A program made the position numbers and the translations under genes. A stretch of DNA of 18,974 bases, taken from the NCBI GenBank assembly GCA_023433345.1, contig JAEZDA010000033.1, positions 1-18,974 on the forward strand, in the 5' to 3' direction. The notes under the pieces were generated by a model. The model was not told the origin of the DNA, searched no databases, and saw only the letters and a program-made list of their open reading frames with translations. This stretch comes from Bacteroidota bacterium (GTDB lineage: Bacteria > Bacteroidota > Bacteroidia > Chitinophagales > Chitinophagaceae). Shown piece by piece: positions 7,359-13,494 of this stretch; position 1 is the first letter of the stretch, and every line of letters begins with the position of its first letter.

Positions 7359-8276
7359 TTACAACTTAAGTTTCTTCAGTAAAACCTCGCTCATTTTCAG
7401 GAAAGCTTCATGCGTGTACCCGGCGATATGAGGTGTGATAACTACTCGTGGATGGCGAATCAATTTATCAAGTTGAAGGCGCTCCCTTTCATTGTATGAC
7501 TCCGGCACCTCATTCTCCAAAACATCCAGCCCGGCGCCGGAGATCTGGCCGGCATCAAGTGCATTTATCAAAGCGTCCGTTTCAATTATCGCCCCTCGGG
7601 ATGTGTTGAGGATCACGGGTTTTTTTTGCAGTGACTGGAAGAATTCGGCATCAGCCATATGTAAAGTTTCATCAGTAAGGGGCACATGAAAACTTATTAC
7701 ATCTGCATATCGCGCAATTTGTTCAAGATTTGCTTCTTTGATTAGTCCTTTCCCAAAACCAAAGCGATACTTATCAAATGCAAGGATCGTTGATTTGAAG
7801 CCACTCAACAGCCGGGCGAAACTTTCGCCAGTGTTTCCGAAGCCAACAACTCCGATAGTTTTGCCGAAAATTTCCAGGCCCCGGTTAGCCTCACGGATCC
7901 ATTTACCTTCGCCAACCTCTTTCGCACTTTTCAATATGTTCTGTTGTATGTTCAACAGCAAACCCAGATTATGTTCGGCAACTGCATTCCGGTTTCCCTC
8001 CGGGCTGCTGATGCATCGGATGTTTCTCTCTGCAGCACGTTCGAGATCTATCAGTTCCATACCGCTTCCCAGGCGACCGATCCACTGAAGCTTTTTTGCC
8101 TTATCGATGAGGCTTGAGTCTACAGGTAATCTCGTGGTAACTACAAGACCTGTAACATTCCCAATTCTTTCAGACAATTCATTATATGAAATCGCCGGAA
8201 GATATTCCACTTCGTAACCTTTTCTTTTTAAGGTTTCCGGGAGTATGGGATGACATGGAGCAGTAATTAAGATCAT
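7359..8276 (-). CDS. D-2-hydroxyacid dehydrogenase (NAD-dependent)
   Basis: A 305-residue member of the D-isomer 2-hydroxyacid dehydrogenase family (phosphoglycerate dehydrogenase, hydroxypyruvate reductase and D-lactate dehydrogenase type). The Rossmann motif GFGNTG is at 145-150, with D168 after the second strand, which favours NAD over NADP. The catalytic set is complete: R227 in NTSRG, E256 in DVLENE and H283 in TPHIAG. There is no C-terminal ACT domain, so it is not the long regulated SerA type; the exact substrate cannot be set from sequence. Its ATG overlaps the ridA TGA by four bases (ATGA), so it is translated with ridA. A hairpin with a T-run about 40 bases past its stop may end this transcript. 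Confidence 0.9.
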   Translation of the reverse strand: MILITAPCHPILPETLKRKGYEVEYLPAISYNELSERIGNVTGLVVTTRLPVDSSLIDKAKKLQWIGRLGSGMELIDLERAAERNIRCISSPEGNRNAVAEHNLGLLLNIQQNILKSAKEVGEGKWIREANRGLEIFGKTIGVVGFGNTGESFARLLSGFKSTILAFDKYRFGFGKGLIKEANLEQIARYADVISFHVPLTDETLHMADAEFFQSLQKKPVILNTSRGAIIETDALINALDAGQISGAGLDVLENEVPESYNERERLQLDKLIRHPRVVITPHIAGYTHEAFLKMSEVLLKKLKL

Positions 8277-8656
8277 GGCAACACGGCGATCATGCTTATT
8301 TCAACATTTACATTTCTAGGAAGACCTTTTACGGCTACAGTTTCACGGGCAGGATAGTTGCCGGAAAAATATTGCGCATACACTTCATTCACTTCGTTAA
8401 ACAAAGACATGTCTGAAAGAAAAATGCTGGTTTTCGCCACATCAGAAAAACTTAACCCAGCTTCCGATAAAAGCGCTTTTATATTGGTCATCACCTGTTC
8501 TGTTTCAGCTTTAATGCTCCCGATATTCAATTCACCCGTGGCTGGATCAAGTGCAACCTGTCCCGATAAAAACAACAAATTACCGGCAACAACTCCCTGG
8601 CTGTAGGGACCAATCGGTGCCGGAGCGTTTGTACTATAAATAGGTTTTATTGGCAT
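8273..8656 (-). CDS. ridA: RidA family enamine/imine deaminase
   Basis: A 127-residue RidA (YjgF/YER057c/UK114) protein. Family members hydrolyse reactive 2-aminoacrylate and similar enamine/imine intermediates from PLP enzymes. Key residues are present at canonical spacing: Y18 in IGPYSQG, R104 in PARETVAV and E119 in VEISMIAV, corresponding to Tyr17, Arg105 and Glu120 of E. coli RidA. It is the first gene of a two-gene unit with a 2-hydroxyacid dehydrogenase (4-base overlap), and a clear -7 element lies 22 bases upstream of the ATG. Confidence 0.96.
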   Translation of the reverse strand: MPIKPIYSTNAPAPIGPYSQGVVAGNLLFLSGQVALDPATGELNIGSIKAETEQVMTNIKALLSEAGLSFSDVAKTSIFLSDMSLFNEVNEVYAQYFSGNYPARETVAVKGLPRNVNVEISMIAVLP

Positions 8657-8667
8657 CTCTTAATTTT

Positions 8668-8703
8668 TAGGTGGTCACAAATATATCCCTTCTTAACCAC
8701 CTA
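8668..8703. promoter_or_regulatory. 8-bp inverted repeat spanning divergent ridA / HADH-like promoters
   Basis: TAGGTGGT at 8668-8675 and its exact reverse complement ACCACCTA at 8696-8703 are separated by 20 bases. The minus-strand -7 element of ridA lies between the arms, and the right arm overlaps the first two bases of the plus-strand -7 element. The layout is what a dimeric operator would give, but there is no recognised regulator match. Confidence 0.4.
8678..8685 (-). promoter_or_regulatory. Candidate -7 promoter element for ridA operon
   Basis: On the minus strand TATATTTG matches the Bacteroidota TAnnTTTG consensus exactly. The ridA ATG lies 22 bases downstream, giving a short leader of about 15 bases. 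Confidence 0.6.
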
Positions 8704-8709
8704 TTTTTG
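8702..8709 (+). promoter_or_regulatory. Candidate -7 promoter element for the HADH-like gene and tsaB
   Basis: TATTTTTG matches TAnnTTTG exactly, 13 bases before the chosen ATG at 8723. This would give a very short or absent leader. It faces the ridA -7 element on the opposite strand. Confidence 0.55.
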
Positions 8710-8722
8710 TAAAAAGGTGAAG

Positions 8723-9325
8723 ATGAAAATTGTTGTCTGCAGCTCATCAACTGCTTTTAATGAAGCAGGGTTCAGAGAAGTTAACGGCTGTGTTCAGGTA
8801 AAAGAAGTAGAGTCATTTGCTGATCATCAGGATGCTGATGCATATTTCAATTTAAATGAAAACGCACTTTCGTTTAATTATCCGACTAGTAAACCCGTGT
8901 TTATACACAGCGTGCTTGAAACCTTGCCGCCCGCATCATTAAACCTATATCGTATTAATGCCTGGCCGGGCTTTTTGCAACGCGATGCGTGGGAAATTGC
9001 AGGAAAGAAAGATGAAAATATTTCGGAAATCTTCTCAGCCTTAGGCAAAAAAATTATCTGGGTAAAAGATGATCCGGGATTTATAGCGGCCCGGGTGATT
9101 TGCATGATAATAAACGAAGCATACTTTGCTATAGAAGATAAGATCAGTTCTCGTGAAGAGATCGATACGGCAATGAAACTGGGAACAGGTTATCCTTACG
9201 GACCTTTTGAATGGGCGGAAAAGATCGGAGCAGAGCGTGTGGGAAAATTACTGCAAATCATGGCGCTTTCTGACAAGCGTTATACGCCATCGGTTTTAAT
9301 AGCCATTGATAACAGCCATCCATGA
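8723..9325 (+). CDS. 3-hydroxyacyl-CoA dehydrogenase C-terminal domain-like protein, probably not a normal HADH
   Basis: A 200-residue protein. The C-terminal half matches the 3-hydroxyacyl-CoA dehydrogenase C-terminal (PF00725-type) domain: DDPGFIAAR at 116-124, NEAYFAIED at 131-139, then EIDTAMKLGTGYPYGPFEW ending at 164. The N-terminal 110 residues are too short for a full Rossmann domain and have no GxGxxG. The segment matching the catalytic HFFNP reads INAWPG, so the catalytic His is not evident. It is either a degenerate or a re-purposed family member. I chose ATG 8723 over the in-frame GTG at 8717 because MKIVVC is a normal start and AGGTGA precedes it. The gene overlaps tsaB by four bases. 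Confidence 0.75.
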   Translation: MKIVVCSSSTAFNEAGFREVNGCVQVKEVESFADHQDADAYFNLNENALSFNYPTSKPVFIHSVLETLPPASLNLYRINAWPGFLQRDAWEIAGKKDENISEIFSALGKKIIWVKDDPGFIAARVICMIINEAYFAIEDKISSREEIDTAMKLGTGYPYGPFEWAEKIGAERVGKLLQIMALSDKRYTPSVLIAIDNSHP

Positions 9326-9987
9326 GTATAATTTTGAATATCGATTGTACAACTGAAAGATCATTTGTACAAATAGTGGTTGATGGTTATGTGACAGCTC
9401 TGGAAACAAACAACTCACAAACTGATCATGCTGCCTTCCTGCATCCCGCCATTGAAAGGGTGCTAAAAACTACCGGCGTAAAGGTTGCCGCGCTGGATGC
9501 AGTGGCCGTTACATCCGGCCCCGGCTCATATACCGGAATAAGGATCGGAATGGCAACTGCAAAAGGACTGTGCGTGGCGACGGGTAAACCTCTGATACTT
9601 TTTAACCGGCTTCAACTTATGGCGATGGCCATGCAGGAAAAGATGACATTTGAAAAAGGTTTTTACTGCCCGATGATCGATGCGAGGAGAATGGAAGTTT
9701 TCTGTGCGCTTTTTTCTGAAGATCTATCCCAAATAATTCCGCCGAATGCTCACATTTTATCAACGGTATCTTTTCGCGATGAGGTTGGTGAAAACCCTAC
9801 CGTAGTTTCCGGTTCAGGAGCTGAAAAATTCAAGAAAATTTCATCAATACCTTTCCTTCATTTCCTCCCGGAGCCGGAACTGTCCACGGTTTTCGCGCGC
9901 GCATCAACTTCAGATTTCCTGCAAAAAAAATTTTCCAATCTCATTGATAGTGAACCTTTTTATGCAAAAGATTTCTACAATGGGTAG
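9322..9987 (+). CDS. tsaB: tRNA threonylcarbamoyladenosine synthesis subunit TsaB
   Basis: A 221-residue ASKHA-fold protein of normal TsaB (YeaZ) length. The N-terminal strand MSIILNIDCTTERSFVQIV and the hallmark TSGPGSYTGIRIG (residues 64-76) are clear, as is the C-terminal ...EPFYAKDFYNG tail, typical of Bacteroidota TsaB. TsaB lacks catalytic activity itself. It dimerises with TsaD and, with TsaE, allows transfer of threonylcarbamoyl to A37 of ANN-decoding tRNAs in the cytoplasm. It starts on the ATGA overlap with the preceding HADH-like gene. A hairpin with a short T-run covers its stop codon. Confidence 0.95.
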   Translation: MSIILNIDCTTERSFVQIVVDGYVTALETNNSQTDHAAFLHPAIERVLKTTGVKVAALDAVAVTSGPGSYTGIRIGMATAKGLCVATGKPLILFNRLQLMAMAMQEKMTFEKGFYCPMIDARRMEVFCALFSEDLSQIIPPNAHILSTVSFRDEVGENPTVVSGSGAEKFKKISSIPFLHFLPEPELSTVFARASTSDFLQKKFSNLIDSEPFYAKDFYNG

Positions 9988-9995
9988 AAATTTTT
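9971..9995 (+). terminator. Terminator hairpin overlapping the tsaB stop codon
   Basis: Perfect 8-bp stem ATTTCTAC/GTAGAAAT (9971-9978 with 9984-9991), loop AATGG, followed by four more T. The TAG stop (9985-9987) is inside the right arm, so the last codons of tsaB double as the terminator. The stem is AT-rich, so strength is moderate. Confidence 0.6.
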
Positions 9996-10064
9996 CTATA
10001 TATAAAACTCCTTATTACTGTTATTTTTAACATTGGCTAAGGGAACCAAATATTAGATGTGTGG

Positions 10065-10072
10065 TATATTTG
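10065..10072 (+). promoter_or_regulatory. Candidate -7 promoter element for the ArsR-type gene
   Basis: TATATTTG matches TAnnTTTG exactly, 39 bases before the chosen start at 10111. It falls inside the longest possible reading frame (from 10057), which argues that the longer start is wrong. Confidence 0.55.
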
Positions 10073-10110
10073 TGCTCTTATTAGTTCATGTATTTAAAAA
10101 TTTATTTCCT

Positions 10111-10464
10111 ATGATGGTTGCAACTCAAGCAAGTGAGAAAACAGTTGACGTGGAAACGAAGGAAACTCCTGGTGCGGTCAACATTAATTACCACAATGTG
10201 AAAAAGGCTTCACTCGTTTTACGGGCGCTTAACCACAAACTAAGGCAGCAGATCCTTTCCTTAATTGAAACCGAGAAAAAGATCACTGTAACCGAAATTT
10301 ATGTGAGGATGCGTTTAGAGCAAAGCGTTGCTTCTCAACACCTGGCAATTATGAGGAGGGCTGGCGTAGTTACTACACAGCGGGAAGGAAAGTTCATTTA
10401 TTACCTGGTTAATTACAAGAGAATTGATGAACTGAATCAATGCGTTCAGGAATTGGTAGCCTGA
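10111..10464 (+). CDS. ArsR-type winged-helix transcriptional regulator
   Basis: A 117-residue protein with a winged helix-turn-helix of the ArsR/SmtB type. The dimerisation/DNA-reading core runs from about 34 to 105: VLRALNHKLRQQILSLI, then ITVTEIYVRMRLEQSVASQHLAIMRRAGVV (recognition helix about 71-83), then the wing TTQREGKFIYYLV. The only Cys in the protein is C111 near the C-terminus, so neither the ArsR CxC metal site nor the BigR/SqrR Cys pair is present, and the sensed signal is unknown. I start at ATG 10111 (10114 is equally possible). The upstream frame to 10057 encodes an unrelated hydrophobic stretch and contains the -7 element. A strong terminator follows, separating it from the persulfide dioxygenase-like gene. 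Confidence 0.85.
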   Translation: MMVATQASEKTVDVETKETPGAVNINYHNVKKASLVLRALNHKLRQQILSLIETEKKITVTEIYVRMRLEQSVASQHLAIMRRAGVVTTQREGKFIYYLVNYKRIDELNQCVQELVA

Positions 10465-10481
10465 TAAAAATCTTTTAAATG

Positions 10482-10514
10482 AAAAGCGGATGGAGTGGTC
10501 ATCCGCTTTTTTTT
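10482..10514 (+). terminator. Strong intrinsic terminator after the ArsR-type gene
   Basis: Perfect 11-bp stem with arms at 10482-10492 and 10500-10510 (core AGCGGATG/CATCCGCT), 7-base loop GAGTGGT, ending in eight consecutive T (10507-10514). It starts 18 bases after the ArsR-type stop and ends 28 bases before the next ATG. Confidence 0.92.
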
Positions 10515-10542
10515 ATCTTTATTTTTCAAAAAAAAGAGCGAG

Positions 10543-11946
10543 ATGTTCATTAAACAATTTTATACTAACTGCCTCAGCGAGGCAGCATACTATATTGAGA
10601 GTAAGGGTGAAGCGGCTATCATCGACCCGTTGAGGGACACAGAAGCTTATCTTGACCTTGCCAGGGAGCGTGGCGCGAAGATCAAATACATATTTGAAAC
10701 ACATTTTCATGCTGATTTCGTAAGCGGCCACCTCGATCTTTCTCAAAAAACAGGGGCACCGATCATTTTTGGTCCGAATGCGGTTACACAATATTCCATT
10801 TACAGCAGTAAGGACGGCGAAACCTTTCAACTGGGCGAGCTGTCAATTGAGGTATTGCATACACCCGGGCACACGCTTGAATCTTCATGTTTCCTATTGA
10901 AAGATGCCAGTGGAAAACCGCATGCATTATTTAGCGGAGACACCTTATTTGTTGGCGATGTAGGCCGGCCCGACCTAAGCAGCGGCGGGATGAGCAGCGA
11001 GGAACTCGCAGGGATAATGTATGATACTCTGCAGAACCGGATTCTCCCAATACCAGATGATGTATTGGTATATCCTGCGCATGGCCCGGGAAGCAGTTGC
11101 GGAAAGAATCTGGGGCCGAATACATTTAGCACCATGGCAGACGAAAAGAAATCTAACTACGCGCTGCAGCCGCAATCGCGGGAAGATTTTATAAAACTAG
11201 TTACCACAGGACTTAACGAAGCGCCAAGATATTTTTCAATAAATGCGAAGATCAACCAAAGCGGGTACGACAGCCTGGAGGAAGTGAAAACAAGGGGAGT
11301 AAAGCCGCTGAACATAGAAGAGTTCAAATCAGCCTCCAAAAAAGATGTGATCATTCTTGATACTCGCCCTGCAACCGAATTCACGGAAGGGTTTGTGCCA
11401 GGCTCAATTTCAATCGGCCTTGAGGGCAGGTTTGCAGAATGGGCAGGCTCCATTCTTCCTTTTGATAAAACGATCTTATTGGTTACGCCTTTGGGCAAGG
11501 AAGAAGAAACCGTGATAAGGCTTTCGCGGGTCGGTTTTGACAAAATGGAAGGGTTTCTAAAGGGCGGCTTCGAAGCATGGAAGAATGCAGGAGAAAAAAC
11601 CGATATGATAATTGATGTGGAGGCCGATGAACTTATTATGGATATTCCTCACGACCCTAACCTAACGGTGTTGGATGTACGCCGTGAAACTGAATTTGGT
11701 GACGGACACCTGGAGGGTGCTGTAAATCTTCCCCTCCATGAAATGGTTGATGTTGCCCAGATGGCGCAATTTGAAGAAAACCAAAACTTATATATCCATT
11801 GCGCCGGGGGTTACCGAAGCGTTATCGCAGCATCGCTGCTTAAAAGAGAAGGCTTTCATAACCTGCGCAACGTGCTGGGAGGATGGTCGAAAATAAAGAA
11901 TGAGGAAAAGGCAAAAATTGTGAAGGAGACGAGCATGTTGAATTGA
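10543..11946 (+). CDS. Persulfide dioxygenase-like MBL protein with two rhodanese domains
   Basis: A 467-residue cytoplasmic protein of three domains. Residues 1-230 form an ETHE1/Blh-type MBL domain with H54-F-H56-A-D58-F, H110 in TPGHT, D133 in SGDTLF and H180 in PAHG. The iron ligands expected for persulfide dioxygenase correspond to H54, H110 and D133. Residues about 258-352 form a rhodanese domain whose active-site loop reads VTPLGKEEE with no Cys, so it is probably inactive. Residues about 358-465 form a second rhodanese domain with active-site C420 in CAGGYRS. Related proteins oxidise glutathione or other low-molecular-weight persulfide to sulfite, with the rhodanese moving sulfane sulfur. 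I start at ATG 10543 (MFIKQFY); the frame extends to 10495 but through the terminator. A near-match -7 (TATTTTTC, 10520-10527) may drive it. Confidence 0.92.
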   Translation: MFIKQFYTNCLSEAAYYIESKGEAAIIDPLRDTEAYLDLARERGAKIKYIFETHFHADFVSGHLDLSQKTGAPIIFGPNAVTQYSIYSSKDGETFQLGELSIEVLHTPGHTLESSCFLLKDASGKPHALFSGDTLFVGDVGRPDLSSGGMSSEELAGIMYDTLQNRILPIPDDVLVYPAHGPGSSCGKNLGPNTFSTMADEKKSNYALQPQSREDFIKLVTTGLNEAPRYFSINAKINQSGYDSLEEVKTRGVKPLNIEEFKSASKKDVIILDTRPATEFTEGFVPGSISIGLEGRFAEWAGSILPFDKTILLVTPLGKEEETVIRLSRVGFDKMEGFLKGGFEAWKNAGEKTDMIIDVEADELIMDIPHDPNLTVLDVRRETEFGDGHLEGAVNLPLHEMVDVAQMAQFEENQNLYIHCAGGYRSVIAASLLKREGFHNLRNVLGGWSKIKNEEKAKIVKETSMLN

Positions 11947-11964
11947 TGAAAGAAGAGTCTGCAG

Positions 11965-11992
11965 ATGTGTAAATGTGATATGTGTGGATGTG
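11965..11992. repeat. ATGTG repeat tract with 7-8 base period
   Basis: ATGTG occurs at 11965, 11973, 11980 and 11988 (start positions), so at steps of 8, 7 and 8 bases. Related GCAGAT blocks lie just outside at 11961 and 11992. It starts 18 bases after the stop of the PDO-rhodanese gene. Confidence 0.55.
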
Positions 11993-12156
11993 CAGATAGG
12001 CAACTTCGTTAAGATATCCCTTGGAACTCAATTTTGAAAGATCGGGAGAGGATCATTGGAGATTCCTTGTAGAAGAATCGCATCTCTCAAATGCAGTTAT
12101 CCGCCTTGCATATTGCAAATCAGTAACCTGCACATCGCTTTCCGCCTGTATCCCAA

Positions 12157-12205
12157 ACCTTCTACCCTGCCTCTGCAACCTTGCGCCTTACACCCTGCAC
12201 CCTGC
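12157..12205. repeat. Degenerate heptamer tandem array, seven units
   Basis: Seven consecutive 7-base units with consensus ACCCTGC: ACCTTCT, ACCCTGC, CTCTGCA, ACCTTGC, GCCTTAC, ACCCTGC, ACCCTGC. Three are exact copies of the consensus. The strand is very poor in A and G. The unit differs from the AACTACC heptamer at 3973-4007 but has the same period. Confidence 0.65.
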
Positions 12206-12206
12206 G

Positions 12207-12289
12207 CTGTTGAAACCAACAGTTACTCAAAGTAATTTCTTACGCGTGTGTTAAGAAAAGATCGCATGAATAAAGGTGATTGCACCTTT
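12207..12289. repeat. Chain of four inverted repeats upstream of the LuxR-type gene
   Basis: Four perfect stems in series: CTGTTG/CAACAG (12207-12222, loop AAAC), TTAC/GTAA (12223-12235), TTTCTTA/TAAGAAA (12236-12258, loop CGCGTGTGT) and AAAGGTG/CACCTTT (12272-12289, loop ATTG). The first three abut without a spare base. None is followed by a convincing T-run on the plus strand. They could be a structured RNA, regulator-binding sites, or chance in an AT-rich region. Confidence 0.5.
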
Positions 12290-12309
12290 TACTTTGCTGA
12301 ACGGCTTTT

Positions 12310-12317
12310 CATATTTG
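12310..12317 (+). promoter_or_regulatory. Weak -7-like element for the LuxR-type gene
   Basis: CATATTTG differs from TAnnTTTG only at the first base and lies 29 bases before the ATG at 12339. Confidence 0.3.
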
Positions 12318-12338
12318 TATGACACAAAAACGTACAAC

Positions 12339-12572
12339 ATGAAAACAAATCAAATTCCATTAACACGCCGCGAGGCCGAAATAATTCATGAACTATCCCG
12401 CGGGTTGTATTATAAAGAAATTGCGGGAAAGATCTTTATCTCCCCGGAAACCGTAAAGAAACATGTTAGAAGTATCTACAGGAAAATGGGCGTAAGAAAC
12501 CGCGTGGAAGCAACTTTAAAATACACGCAGGAAATGCAGGACGCAGATACTTCTTCTATACCTCAAAGCTGA
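12339..12572 (+). CDS. Stand-alone LuxR-type (GerE) HTH protein
   Basis: A 77-residue protein made almost only of a LuxR/GerE helix-turn-helix domain. LTRREAEIIHELSRGLYYKEIA spans 8-29, then the scaffold/recognition helices ISPETVKKHVRSIYRKMGV (34-52) and RNRVEATLKY (53-62). There is no receiver, PAS, autoinducer or ATP-binding domain, so it resembles small GerE-like regulators or a detached output domain. DNA binding is a secure inference; target and signal are unknown. I chose ATG 12339, giving MKTNQIPLTRRE; an in-frame GTG at 12276 lies inside a hairpin and adds a non-family hydrophobic stretch. It converges on the acyltransferase gene with a 10-base overlap. Confidence 0.82.
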   Translation: MKTNQIPLTRREAEIIHELSRGLYYKEIAGKIFISPETVKKHVRSIYRKMGVRNRVEATLKYTQEMQDADTSSIPQS

Positions 12573-13480
12573 CCAGTACCCGTTGATGGAAACGGCAGTT
12601 CGTCTATCCATCTCCGTGAGTAAGAGGTATCATACTCTACCTTCCAGCGCCGGTGGCTCCATAAATAATTAGCCGGCTGCTGGCGGATAGAGCTTTCAAG
12701 GAAATTTCGGTAAAGCCTTGTAAGTTCCCCCGAACTCATGGTACTTGCATCTTCGGTAACTATCACCGGTTCAAACCTGTATCTACCCCGTTTTACTTTT
12801 ACGAAATTCACAAATACAACCGAAGCCTTGTTTCGCATTGCGCTCTTTTCGGGTTGGGCATTAAATGGCGCTGGCCGGCCAAAAAAGTTCAGCCAATATG
12901 ATCTGTCTGGCCGGGATGGGTTCTGGTCGACAATCAAAGCGAGCATATAATTGGAATCTGTGAGTTTTTTAAAATCGTTTTGGAAGCCCTGAGCCGAAAT
13001 GAACGTACCACCAAACCGCGTACGAACTTTCAGAAGAAGTTTATTCATTACCTCCGAATTTTGCCTCAGGTAAATGGCCACCCAACGGCTGCCTGCATTT
13101 TTTGCAAAAGCGAGGTTGGCCATTTCCCAATTCATCTGGTGGCCACTATGCACTTGTATTCTTTTTCCATACTCGCCAAGACCGTTAACAGCGGAGAGAT
13201 CCAGGGAATACATCTTTTCAAATGCACTACCTGAAATAGAAAGCATTTTCAAAGTTTCTACGAAGGTTTGAGTGAGATTTCTGTAGAACTCCCGTGAAAT
13301 TTTCTTTCGGTCTTCATCAGACTTTTCAGGAAAGGCGTTTTTGAGATTGGCAAGCACAACCTTTCTACGATAACCGAGCACGTAATATAATATCACAAAA
13401 GCAAAATCAGCAATACCATAAAGAATGAACATCGGCAGAAGAGAGAACAAATAAAAAATTCCGTAGACGATTTTGAACAT
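12563..13480 (-). CDS. LpxL/HtrB-like lipid A biosynthesis acyltransferase
   Basis: A 305-residue protein with an N-terminal membrane anchor (residues about 8-36) and the acyltransferase domain of the LpxL/LpxM/HtrB family. The catalytic H-x4-E motif is H114-QMNW-E119 in SGHQMNWE. Later family features are VDQNPSRPDRSYWLNFFGRP (substrate-contact region after residue 180) and the C-terminal YLWSHRRWK. These enzymes add secondary acyl chains to lipid A at the inner membrane; Bacteroidota members are divergent and the acceptor here is inferred. It starts 14 bases after nadB and is the last gene of the ispG-nadB unit. Its 3' end overlaps the LuxR-type gene by 10 bases. Confidence 0.9.
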   Translation of the reverse strand: MFKIVYGIFYLFSLLPMFILYGIADFAFVILYYVLGYRRKVVLANLKNAFPEKSDEDRKKISREFYRNLTQTFVETLKMLSISGSAFEKMYSLDLSAVNGLGEYGKRIQVHSGHQMNWEMANLAFAKNAGSRWVAIYLRQNSEVMNKLLLKVRTRFGGTFISAQGFQNDFKKLTDSNYMLALIVDQNPSRPDRSYWLNFFGRPAPFNAQPEKSAMRNKASVVFVNFVKVKRGRYRFEPVIVTEDASTMSSGELTRLYRNFLESSIRQQPANYLWSHRRWKVEYDTSYSRRWIDELPFPSTGTGQL

Positions 13481-13494
13481 TTGTGCAGGCTCCT

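Larger units (their letters stand above)
11947..12338. other. 392-base intergenic region: repeats and hairpins, no gene
   Basis: Between the PDO-rhodanese gene and the LuxR-type gene. It holds a short ATGTG repeat tract, a degenerate ACCCTGC heptamer array and a chain of inverted repeats (listed separately). The open frame at 12021-12254 has no start ATG, encodes low-complexity Cys/Pro/Leu-rich sequence across the heptamer array, and is not supported as a gene. No T-rich terminator for the upstream gene was found. Confidence 0.75.

Noticed and set aside
8723..9325. Pseudogene of a full-length 3-hydroxyacyl-CoA dehydrogenase
   Set aside because: The frame is intact, the C-terminal signature is well kept, and it is translationally coupled to tsaB. 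It looks like a short variant rather than decay.
10057..10110. Longer N-terminus for the ArsR-type protein
   Set aside because: The added residues are hydrophobic and unlike the family, and an exact TAnnTTTG promoter element lies within them.
10111..10464. BigR/SqrR-type persulfide sensor
   Set aside because: The required pair of Cys residues is absent; only one Cys near the C-terminus exists.
10495..10542. Longer N-terminus for the PDO-rhodanese protein
   Set aside because: It would begin inside the intrinsic terminator and adds a poly-Phe/Lys stretch; MFIKQFY at 10543 is the normal family start.
12207..12222. Terminator for the PDO-rhodanese gene
   Set aside because: The stem is good but is followed by AGTTAC rather than a T-run, and it lies about 260 bases past the stop.
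12021..12254. 77-codon open frame between the PDO-rhodanese and LuxR-type genes
   Set aside because: It has no ATG start, runs through the heptamer array, and has low-complexity Cys/Leu/Pro-rich composition with no recognisable domain.
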